NCBI GenBank assembly: GCA_024362935.1
Contig: JANCRA010000025.1
Span: 13,108,936 to 13,172,935 of the forward strand
Reading direction: 5' to 3'
Source of the DNA: Setophaga petechia
Lineage: Eukaryota; Chordata; Aves; Passeriformes; Parulidae
DNA: 64,000 nt
The notes under the pieces are model-generated. The model saw only the letters and a program-made list of their open reading frames with translations. It made no database searches and had not been told where the DNA came from. Made by a program: the position numbers and the translations under genes. Of this stretch, positions 39,301-46,763 are shown one piece after another (position 1 is the stretch's first letter; the number at the start of each line of letters is the position of its first letter).

Positions 39301-40617
39301 GGGGGATCTTTGACCCAGAAGAAGGGGTAGTGGGGTGAGCAAGTGAATGAGTGGGGGAAACTTGGTGTGAGGGAAAGATCATGGAGACTGGAGGAGAAAT
39401 ACCTGAGGAAGATGTAAGGAACAAAGATGGGTGGAGCAAGAGTAGAGACGAGGGGAAGCAGAGCTTTGGAAGGCCACTGTCCTTGCACTTAGGATAGTTA
39501 AAGAGCCCTAAGAAAGACTGCAAGTGAGATGAGACCTGCACCACTTTGCTTGGTTGGTTTGTTACTATAATGAGCTAAGCTCCACCAACTCTTTTCCAAG
39601 CTTCCCCTGAAGCCTGCAAATACATATTTGTAGGAATATTTCAGGAGCATTATCCATGTTGGTATGGCTTCCCTCAGACAAGGGCATGCTTTGTCATGTA
39701 GCTCTCTCACAGTTTTCATTCTGCTCTATTCCAATCAGTGACATCCTGGGCATTCATTCAGACCATCCAGTTGTTTCTAGGTTTTAATACAATATCACAT
39801 TTGTCTGTTCTGTTTCTCTGTGGTAGAAAAATAAAATACCAGCATGCAGAATCCACTTGGTAAAACTTACACCTGTGACCAGAGCAGTTTGTACCTGTTA
39901 TCTGTATGAGAGGGCCATTTTTGTCCATAAACCACCAGTGTGTCTTGTGGAGAAACTGATTTTGAAAGCATCCTGCTTAAGCCTTTTGCCTAAGGTTCTG
40001 AAATTCTCCTTGTCCCTTTGCAAAGATGACTTAGAGCAGCTCTTTAGCACGTTTTTTGGTTCAGATAACTCTGAAGTGAAGGGGGGACGTGTGTGTGCAG
40101 AGAATTGGATTATTTTGCTAAAGATAGCAGAGGGAGAAGGGACAGTGGGGTGAGCAAGTGGGTGGGTGGGGGAAACTGATATGAGTGGGGGAAATTGATA
40201 TGAGGGATAGAATCATGGAGACTGGAGGAGAAATACCTGAAGAAGATGTAAGCAAAGACACTTTTAGATTGACCAGCTGGTTCAGATGACTCTGGAGTGA
40301 AGGAGGGGCCGTGTGTGTGTGCAGAGAATTGCATTATTTTGCTGAAGATAGCAGAGGGTGGGTTTAACACACAGCTGGAGAGCTGTGCAGCTCCTGGCCC
40401 GGCTCGGTGTCGCTGTGCACCTCAGCTAAGCGTGGCTCCAGGGCCGGGTGGAGCCCCAGCTGAACGCGGCTGTTTCCCCCTGCAGTTCCACTCCCACCAG
40501 CTGTTCCACGTGTTTGTCGTGGCTGGCGCCTTCGTGCACTTCCACGGCGTCTCCAACCTGCAGGAGTTCCGCTTCACGGTCGGCGGGGGCTGCTCGGAGG
40601 AGGAGGGGATGCAGTAG
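21163..40617 (+). CDS. ADIPOR2: Adiponectin receptor 2, complete spliced coding sequence (7 coding exons)
   Basis: The joined coding segments are 21163-21330, 33610-33729, 35480-35651, 36044-36230, 37281-37468, 38654-38847 and 40486-40617. They total 1161 nt and encode 386 residues, the same length as human ADIPOR2. ADIPOR2 is a PAQR-family seven-helix membrane protein with a cytosolic N-terminus. It binds adiponectin, signals through AMPK and PPAR-alpha, and has zinc-dependent ceramidase activity. By my count the metal ligands correspond to His201, His347 and His351, and Asp218 is the acidic residue near the zinc; human numbering is one higher. The start begins MNEPTE as in the family, and an in-frame TGA lies upstream at 21142-21144. 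The core from about residue 73 to the end is nearly identical to the mammalian protein. The N-terminal 56 residues are diverged, and the C-terminus ends EEEGMQ, one residue longer than the human tail. ADIPOR1 is excluded by the N-terminus. Identification is very secure. Confidence 0.97.
21331..33609 (+). other. ADIPOR2: ADIPOR2 intron, 12.3 kb
   Basis: The intron runs from donor GTAAGT to acceptor CTCCAG. Apart from the short CR1 remnant near 31515-31568 I see no gene, RNA gene or named repeat in it. It is AT-rich with scattered T-runs. Confidence 0.85.
31515..31568 (+). mobile_element. Short CR1 3'-end remnant, plus strand
   Basis: ATCTTTACAGCTGCCTTCTA is followed by ACCCAACCCATTCTATG and a decayed version of the terminal TTCTATGA repeat. 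This is the hallmark of the CR1 3' terminus. Only about 50 bp is recognisable. It lies in the second visible ADIPOR2 intron. Confidence 0.6.
33610..33729 (+). CDS. ADIPOR2: ADIPOR2 coding exon, residues 57-96
   Basis: The acceptor CAG is at 33607-33609 and the donor GTAAGG starts at 33730. The exon is 120 nt, phase 0 to 0. It encodes an acidic stretch and then the strongly conserved EDEGFMGMSPLLQAHHAME, followed by EEFVCK. This cytosolic segment lies just before the membrane domain. The phase joins exactly with the exons on both sides. Confidence 0.96.
33730..35479 (+). other. ADIPOR2: ADIPOR2 intron, 1.75 kb
   Basis: It has a GT-AG intron structure and nothing recognisable inside. Confidence 0.9.
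35480..35651 (+). CDS. ADIPOR2: ADIPOR2 coding exon, residues 97-154 (start of PAQR core)
   Basis: The acceptor CCCCCAG ends at 35479 and the donor GTACTA starts at 35652. The exon is 172 nt, phase 0 to 1. It encodes the pre-membrane region beginning VWEGRW, including the conserved PDWLKDND, the HGHRPPMPSFRACF segment and HTETGNIWTHLL, which leads into helix 1. The Gly154 codon is split across the intron. Confidence 0.96.
35652..36043 (+). other. ADIPOR2: ADIPOR2 intron, 392 nt
   Basis: It is a GT-AG intron with donor GTACTA. I see nothing else in it. Confidence 0.9.
36044..36230 (+). CDS. ADIPOR2: ADIPOR2 coding exon, residues 154-216 (TM1-TM2, first zinc His)
   Basis: The acceptor TTTCCAG ends at 36043 and the donor GTAAGT starts at 36231. 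The exon is 187 nt, phase 1 to 2. It encodes helix 1 (CVFFLCLGIFYMF), a short loop, and helix 2 with the SWLFHTVYCHS motif. The His of this motif (about residue 201) corresponds to a zinc ligand in the human receptor structures. The Lys216 codon is split. Confidence 0.96.
36231..37280 (+). other. ADIPOR2: ADIPOR2 intron, 1.05 kb
   Basis: It is a GT-AG intron with nothing recognisable inside. Confidence 0.9.
37281..37468 (+). CDS. ADIPOR2: ADIPOR2 coding exon, residues 216-279 (TM3-TM4)
   Basis: The acceptor TTCTTCTAG ends at 37280 and the donor GTAAGA starts at 37469. The exon is 188 nt, phase 2 to 1. It begins LDYSGIALLIMGSF, and the Asp of LDYSG (about residue 218) is the conserved acidic residue near the zinc site. 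Two hydrophobic helices follow, then the SQWDMFATPEYRGVRAG loop. The only clear change from the mammalian sequence is E for Q in ATPxYRG. Confidence 0.97.
37469..38653 (+). other. ADIPOR2: ADIPOR2 intron, 1.2 kb
   Basis: It is a GT-AG intron. A 177-codon minus-strand open frame (38087-38620) has no family resemblance and is treated as chance. Confidence 0.9.
38654..38847 (+). CDS. ADIPOR2: ADIPOR2 coding exon, residues 279-343 (TM5-TM6)
   Basis: The acceptor CCTCCCAG ends at 38653 and the donor GTGAGT starts at 38848. The exon is 194 nt, phase 1 to 0. It encodes VFLGLGLSGVIPTLHFV, the SEGLLKAATMGQIGWL segment, a helix, and the ARIPERFFPGKCDIW loop. All are PAQR landmarks in the expected order. 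Confidence 0.97.
39121..39138 (+). repeat. (GT)9 microsatellite
   Basis: Nine GT units lie in the last ADIPOR2 intron, followed by a few more T/G bases. Confidence 0.95.
39319..39418 (+). repeat. Intronic repeat unit B, copy 1
   Basis: This segment shares GTGGGGTGAGCAAGTG, ATCATGGAGACTGGAGGAG and AAATACCTGA-GAAGATGTAA with 40135-40255. Both copies lie in the last ADIPOR2 intron, about 0.8 kb apart. Confidence 0.85.
40058..40358 (+). repeat. Intronic A-B-A tandem repeat in last ADIPOR2 intron
   Basis: Unit A (40058-40134) and its second copy (40279-40358) share GGTTCAGAT-ACTCT, then GTGTGTGTGCAGAGAATTG and ATTATTTTGCT-AAGATAGCAG. Between them lies unit B (40135-40255), a copy of 39319-39418. 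The array ends about 130 bp before the last coding exon. Confidence 0.85.
40486..40617 (+). CDS. ADIPOR2: ADIPOR2 last coding exon, residues 344-386 and TAG stop
   Basis: The acceptor CCCCTGCAG ends at 40485. The exon starts in phase 0 with FHSHQLFH, which carries the two C-terminal zinc-ligand histidines (about residues 347 and 351). Helix 7 (VFVVAGAFVHFH) and GVSNLQEFRF follow. The stop TAG is at 40615-40617. The C-terminal SEEEGMQ differs from the human SEEDAL. This exon is much more GC-rich than the upstream exons. Confidence 0.96.
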   Translation, partial: FHSHQLFHVFVVAGAFVHFHGVSNLQEFRFTVGGGCSEEEGMQ

Positions 40618-41072
40618 GAGCCGCCCGCAGCCCCGGGGCACAGCGAACCAGGAGAGCCGGCGGCACGGCCGAGCGCCTCCCGCGCGGAGCTACAGGAATA
40701 CCTAAGAAGAATCCAAGTTTCAGCTGATGAGGCATGGAGCTTCATGGGGATTCTGACTAACCAAGATAAAATTCTATACCTCAAGCAATGGAATAAATCA
40801 ATTTGAAGACCAGGAAATTCTGCAAACCTAATTTATTCTTGGGATCTACAGATTGAGCTACAGAGGACCCTTTCCAAATCGGCTTCTGTTCAATGCCATA
40901 TTTATTTGTAGAATTGGGGAGGGATAGCTTAGCAGTTTCCTTTTTTTTAAAAAAAAAAGAAAAAAAAAAGTCAAGGTTAAATTTATATCCTCTCGGAGGG
41001 TTTGGGCGTTGATTTTAGATGCTCTTTTGGGAGAAAAACAAAATGTAAATAAGATTTCTAACTTTCTGTTTA

Positions 41073-41078
41073 AATAAA
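41073..41078 (+). terminator. Candidate proximal poly(A) signal of ADIPOR2
   Basis: This AATAAA lies about 456 nt after the stop codon. A G/T-rich element (GGGTGGGGGGG, then a T-run) starts about 25 nt further on. It would give a short 3' UTR isoform. A second AATAAA at 41175-41180 lacks an equally good downstream element. Confidence 0.4.
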
Positions 41079-43187
41079 ATTTATATAAATGTTTTAAACA
41101 ATGGGTGGGGGGGAAAAGGGTTTTTGTAAAGAATGCAACATGCAAGTACCACACACTGTTTCAATTTTGCACAAAATAAACGATTGCAGGAGGACCAGGT
41201 AAAATTCCCAGGAGTGAAGCTCGCTGGCCCTGTCGATTTTCCTAGTGGCCAGCACGCCCTGGGCAATGTGGGGTCTTGGCCAGCACCTGGAGTAGGTTCA
41301 GGACATGCACAGGAGTGTTGTGAAGGCTGGATCAAGCATGCTGTCATCCAGGTCACAGTGTGAGCACATGGATTTGCTCCAGTGCCTGGAGAGGTGCATC
41401 TGCTCCCTGCCCCAGCTGCATTCCCAGCCTGTGTGCAGTGTGAGGTTTGGGATCGTGGATCCTGCAGTTGGGTGGTTTGGGTCTCATCACAGGAGCTGGA
41501 GCATGGTGGGGTAACTGCATGTGAAATGGCAAACACAGTCCAACTCCATCAGTGCCTGCTCACGCCAGAGGCCCCCAGGGACAGGATGGTTGCCATTTGC
41601 TTTGTTTGCTCTGAGGGATGGTGGTCATGGGCTTGTCAGGAGATCGTTGAGCATGTGAGGGGAAACAGAGGTGGGGTTAAGGTGGACTGGAAAGAGGAAG
41701 CTGTGTGCTCCAGGACTTTGAGTTAACAGGCACTGCAGACCTCAGGCACATTACCATCCTGTGTGTCAGGCTCCAAGGCAGTTTGCAGGTTTTTCTTTTA
41801 AGGAGGAATAGATCCCTATTTTTTTTTAATAATTTTTTTTTGGTCCTTAGGTCTGCTTTCCATCTGTGCTTTAGCAGTGGGACTGCTGGTATTTCTTAAG
41901 CCTAAACCTGAGAGTTCAGCTGGATTGCTGTGGTGCAGACACACCTCCTATATAAAGGGAGGCAAATACCCTTCTCCTGTGTAATTGATGTAGCTTGAGC
42001 TTTGGAGCCCAGTCAGAAGCCAGACTGAAGGAGAATCTTTGGAGTCGTAAGGTGAAACTTGAACATTTTGTTTGTTATGGCACAGGTATTGCTTGGAGGC
42101 TTTAGCTGGAAATTCAGAGCAATTACCTCTCTCACAGATGAGTTAAACAGCTCATACCGTGCAGTATTTCACAGGGAAGGAAGGCAAAGGGTGGTTGGTT
42201 GTTGTGTGGGGTGGTTTGTTGTTGTTGTTGTTGGGTTTTGGGTTTTTTTTTTAGATTCCTTCAAGTTTCAGCTTTCATTCTTCAAGGGAAAGAGATGGAT
42301 CTTCCCATCATCCCCTGGATGTCACAGTGTGTTCTGGGGAGTTGCTTTGTCTCGTGGAGTCAGGTAGGAGCAGAATGCCCTCCTAAAGCTGAGTGGGCAT
42401 TAAGGCTTCACCCCTGGAGTGGAGTGAAGGCTCTGAGAGCAAGGTCAGCTGCAGAAGGAGGTGCTGCAGCAGCCTGCAAGTGTAGAGGGATGTGTTCTCA
42501 GTAGGATCCTCACCCTGGATGCCTGTGGGGCTGGAAGTGGTCTATCCCAGGTCTGTGGTGTTTAAATGAAGGGAAGGGCAGTATTGCCTTGGATGCAAGG
42601 GCTAACAGCAGTGGCTGGGGAGGTGCTGGAGGAAGTGTGCTGGTGTCTGAGCCAGGTGTGGAACATATCAGAATCAGAGCTGGCTGAAGGTGCTCTGGGA
42701 TACCTCTGAACAGTACCAGCAGAAGCAGCAGCCTCCATCCTGGATCATCCCACGTTCACTCCTCCAAGGGTGATTGTAACCTGGTCCTACACAGCACAGA
42801 ACTATTACAAAAACACAGTACTCCACCTGCTATTCTTAACCCAGTCTCTCTGTTCAAGAAGTTTGTGTGTTCCAATAAAAACAACCTAGCTGTGCACTTT
42901 TCTGTAGCTTTTGCTGAGAACTCTTCCCAGGTTGGCACCTGAATGCCTTACTCTCAGCAGTCAGAGGCTTGCTTGCTCTGTGTGCAGGTTATTGCCATAG
43001 AATAGTTAGGACCTACAGCTTCTTTCCTTCCCCATTAAATAGTGGCCTTGTTCAGTATATTTCTTTTTAACAATTGCTTACTGTTGGAAGCAATGAAGCA
43101 CATTCTGGGGTTTTGATGGCTGGGGACTCTGGTGATGGTTCCATATAAGATGGGATCTTATTACTTGCTGTATTCTTAACTTCTGCT

Positions 43188-43193
43188 AATAAA
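43188..43193 (+). terminator. Candidate distal poly(A) signal of ADIPOR2
   Basis: This AATAAA is followed about 20 nt later by TGTCTGGTCTGGG and then further T/GT-rich sequence, the classic layout of a cleavage and polyadenylation site. No stronger candidate lies further downstream on this strand. Confidence 0.5.
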
Positions 43194-43705
43194 AGAACCA
43201 AATTGATTATTGTCTGGTCTGGGTCTTTCTGCACTGTGTGGGCACGAGGGCTGGGGGGAAGAGGGGGCATTGCTGGGCACTTTGGTGGTTGTGGGTAAAA
43301 TTTTAGGTGAGTTGTGATAAAGGAAAGAAGTTCAGGAGGCTTGGACTTAAATTCCTGATTAGAGGAAATGCCTCCTATCCTGTATGTGTGTAAAGGATTG
43401 ATCATCTCCTCCTGCTGTGGGGGCTTAGGGGCTGGCATGAGTGGGGTTGGACTGGGCAGGGAGAGGGGCTGGGGGTGCCCAGAGCAGCCTGTGCCCACTG
43501 GGGCTTCTGCTGTTCCTTGGCTGTCAGCTCCTGTGTCTGGAACTGCCTGGAAAGAGAACAACACCTAATCCTGCTCTTGTCTTGGCTCACTGCAGCTCTG
43601 GGCTTTTTCTCAGCTCCTCCACTCTGGGTGAGTGTTCTGCAGTGCCTTGTAACAGAGACAGCTCCTGTTCATGACCTGGACAGCTTGATGGATGTCTCAG
43701 GATGG

Positions 43706-43734
43706 ATTATTATTATTACCATTATTATTATTGT
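43706..43734 (+). repeat. ATT microsatellite
   Basis: An imperfect ATT repeat, interrupted once by ACC, lies in the intergenic region just downstream of the inferred ADIPOR2 end. Confidence 0.9.
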
Positions 43735-44574
43735 TATTTTAATGAACAGCAAATTCAAGGGACGTGGAGAATGTTGGTATCAGATTTCACACAAATTACA
43801 CTAAAAGTACCTGCCACGTTTGAATATGAATTGGGTTTATTCTGTTTCCAGGAAGCAGAGTGATACTTAAAAGTTGGCTGGGCAGGATAAAATTGCCCAT
43901 CCCACCTCTTCTGTGTGTAGTTGTGTCCTTGCTCTGCCCTCTCCTGAGAACCACTTGCTTCATTCATTGCCAAGTACCTGAGTATGGATTAAAGTGCTGC
44001 AACCAAGGTGAGTGTCTGAGGCCACTGCCCAGCTTTCTAGAGAAATAAATGAAGTGCATGATTAGGATGGAAGAGCTGACTGGTTTAGCTGAAGCTATAA
44101 AAGGCTTCCTTGCAAAATTGAGTTCTTTCTCCCTTTGTCTTTTTTTATTTTACTTCCGCCTCCTGTGTGGCATCAAGCAACTTGTTTGAACCAAACAGTG
44201 CTGCTGTATCTGCCTGGAATGCCTGAAATTCTCCAGGCTGATTTCCAGGAGTGCAGAGCACTAATGTGGTTTGAGTGAAGTTGCCTAAAAAGATGGATTC
44301 CCTGGAGAGTGTATGTGGTAATTCCTAGGTGCATACTGCTCTTGGAGAAGGAATACTGGCCTTGAGTGCACGGCAGCATGGAGAATGCCTCACCTGCTCA
44401 TCTCCAGCTGTTTGGACAAGGAGCAGTGAAGGAGAAGTGCCCTGGGCAGCTGCTGTGAGAGCCTTGCAGTGTGAGCAGTTCCTTGCTCACCACTGAAGGT
44501 TGGTGCCTTGGGCAGGGATGGTGGGATGGGAGCCCAGCACTCCTGCACAGAGCTGATTTGCCTGCTGGATCTTA

Positions 44575-44800
44575 TCACAGAGGCACAGAAGGGTTTGGGT
44601 TGGAAGGGACCTTAAAGATCACAGAGTTCCAGCCCCTCTGCCATGGACAGGGACACCTTTCCAACCAGACCAGGTTGCTCAGAGCCATGTTAAAGGTCCA
44701 ACCTGGCCTTGAACACTTCCACAGATGGGGCAGCCACAGCTCCTCTGGGCAACCTCTGCCAGTGTCTCACCACTGTCAAAGTGATGAGATTTTCTGGTGT
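44575..44800 (-). mobile_element. CR1 LINE fragment, 3' end, minus strand
   Basis: The plus strand reads GGGTTTGGGTTGGAAGGGAC and CTTAAAGATCACAGAGTTCC, then CATGGACAGGGACACC and GGCCTTGAACACTTCC. This is the reverse complement of the 3' region of avian CR1. The CR1 3' end lies at the low-coordinate side. The fragment is 5'-truncated and encodes nothing intact; the 174-codon open frame across it at 44471-44995 on the plus strand is antisense. Confidence 0.9.
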
Positions 44801-46538
44801 TTCCAGAAGCTTCACCTTTGCCTTTCTCCAGTAAAATTCATGTGTCAACTACAGAAGCATTGGTATTGCTGGGCTGGGAGATGCTTGTACTGGAGATTCA
44901 CCATGATCTTACTCAGTGGCAGCTTCACCTCTGTAGTGGCACCACTGAGCACAGAGTCTCTTTACAGCTTAAAAACTGAACTGGTCTGGTTGTAAATGAG
45001 ATGGGAAAATCACTGGCCTGGCTGTGTTCCCAGAGCAATGGTGTGTTTCCTTTAGAGAGGCAAATGCCACCCCAGCAGTTCCAGGGGCTGGCTTTGCTCT
45101 CACCTCAGCCCTGCCCAGCCTGTGCTGTGTCCTGGGGGCTGCTGGTGCTGGCTGGAGCTGGGCTCCCCCAGTCCCCTCTGTGGCTGTGGCCAGGCTGCAG
45201 GGCTGGCACTGGCAGATGGGCTGTGGGGTGGCATCTGCTGCTGGCACAGGCAGCCAGCCCTCCTGGGAGGGAGTGGCACTGCCACCACCTCCCTGCTGGC
45301 TCCTGGCCACGGCGGCAGCCCGGGGCTGTGCCCTGGCCCTGGCCCAGCTCCCCCATCCTGCAGGGACAGCCAGCCTGGGAGTGCTGCTTCTGCCAGGGAG
45401 CTCCTGCCAGCTTGGAAAGCGATATTCTGTCCCTCAGGGCCTGGCAGGAGGAGGTGACAGCAGGCTCCAGCCCCTGCTGCCAGGGCTAGAGAAGGTCACT
45501 GCTGGCTGGAGTCCCTGCTCTGGGGGTGTGGGGGCTTCCCTGTCCCTTTCCTGCTGCTTGTGAGAGGCCAACCCTTGGTGCAGCTCCTGCCACCGTCCCA
45601 CAGCCTTTCCTGCAGCCATGCACATCCCTCTGCTCCCCGTGGCACGGGTGGGAAGGACAGCAGCAGCTGCCTGGCCCTGCAGAGCCAAACAGGTCTAAAG
45701 AGAGGGCTCAGTGCCCAGCCCTCCTCTGCTGCCAGCAGGGCCTGCCTGGGGAAAGGCAGCGTGCCAGGGCTCCCAAAATTGGAGGCAGCAGCAGCAGCGA
45801 GCAGAGCAGGAGGGGCTGATGACATTTCCTGTGGGCATTTACAGCAGAAATGTGCTCAGGGGTGTCTGAGTGGGGCCATCCCAGAGTGCTGTGCCTGAGG
45901 CTGATGTCACAGGGCTGTGACAGTGTTTGCTGGCCGAGTGACAGGAGGTGTAAGGGCCCTGTCAACGGCAGGCAGAGGTGGCGGGGGGGAACAGGAGCAG
46001 CAATCCCCCCTCAGATTGGGCCCAGCTGGTGATGGAGTGTTTGGCACAGGGGTGTTTGATGCTCCTTCTCCGCTTCCTTTGGAGCATCTGCTTAGCACAA
46101 AAGTATCTGCTACACTAGGCTGCCCTCAGCCCCCCATCCCTGCCAGCAGAGGCTTGTGAGAGCCCAGGGTTTCTGTGCTGGCAGTGCCACTGGGCTCTCT
46201 CAGCAGAAAAAGCATCCTGGAAAATCCTCTGAGGAGCCTGAGGTGTGCATGAAACCGAGCAGAACTGTGGTACTGGTCCTTCCTGTGCCAGAGATGGGCA
46301 CTCACAGCCCACACACACTTCTTAACACACCTGGGGTGGGTGGCTCCTGCTCTGCCCAGCCTGGCATGTGCCAGTCTCTTGGTAAGTCTAAGCCAACTCA
46401 GGCCAGCCTCCTTTTGTGCAAACAGCTGCTGCAAATCCCTCTGATTTCCCCACTATTTTGTAGGATGAAGTCATCCCCGTGTGGCCACACTTGAAGCCAG
46501 CAGCCTGCTGTGCCCCAGCCATGATCCAGGGGAGGGCT

Positions 46539-46646
46539 CATGTGTGTGTGTGTGTGTGTGTGGGTGTGTGTGTGTGTGTGTGGGTGGGTGATGCTGTGCA
46601 AGGTGTGTGTGTGTGTGTGTTGTATGTGTGTGTGTGATGCTGTGCA

Positions 46647-46681
<35 letters not shown>

Positions 46682-46763
46682 TGGGTGTGTGTGATGCTGT
46701 GCAAGGTGTGTGTGTGTGTTGTGTGGGTGTCTGTGTGTGGGTGATGCTGTGCAAGGTGTGTGT
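46539..46763 (+). repeat. TG-rich compound minisatellite
   Basis: Long TG runs are punctuated by four copies of GATGCTGTGCAAGGTGTG, starting near 46589, 46635, 46692 and 46743. The spacing is uneven (about 46-57 bp). It lies in the intergenic region. Long open frames here (Cys-Val repeats on one strand, His-Thr on the other) come purely from the repeat. Confidence 0.95.

Larger units (their letters stand above)
38848..40485 (+). other. ADIPOR2: ADIPOR2 last intron, 1.64 kb, repeat-bearing
   Basis: It is a GT-AG intron that contains the GT microsatellite and the A/B repeat units described separately. The last 100 bases become GC-rich before the acceptor. Confidence 0.9.
40618..43210 (+). other. 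ADIPOR2: Probable ADIPOR2 3' UTR
   Basis: This non-coding stretch follows the ADIPOR2 stop. AATAAA hexamers occur at 40792-40797, 41073-41078, 41175-41180, 42874-42879 and 43188-43193. The hexamer at 41073 is followed within 40 nt by a G/T-rich run. The one at 43188 is followed by a strongly GT-rich tract from about 43209, the best cleavage-site layout. A UTR of about 2.6 kb would suit the family, which has long 3' UTRs in mammals. It also contains an A/T-rich self-complementary run (40941-40970) and a GTT repeat with T-run (about 42217-42252). The end point is inferred from signals only. Confidence 0.6.

Noticed and set aside
44471..44995. 174-codon plus-strand open frame
   Set aside because: It runs antisense through the CR1 fragment and has no other support.
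45001..45563. Overlapping frames of 162 and 179 codons in GC-rich DNA
   Set aside because: Both strands and several frames are open together because of base composition. No family motif or splice context is present.
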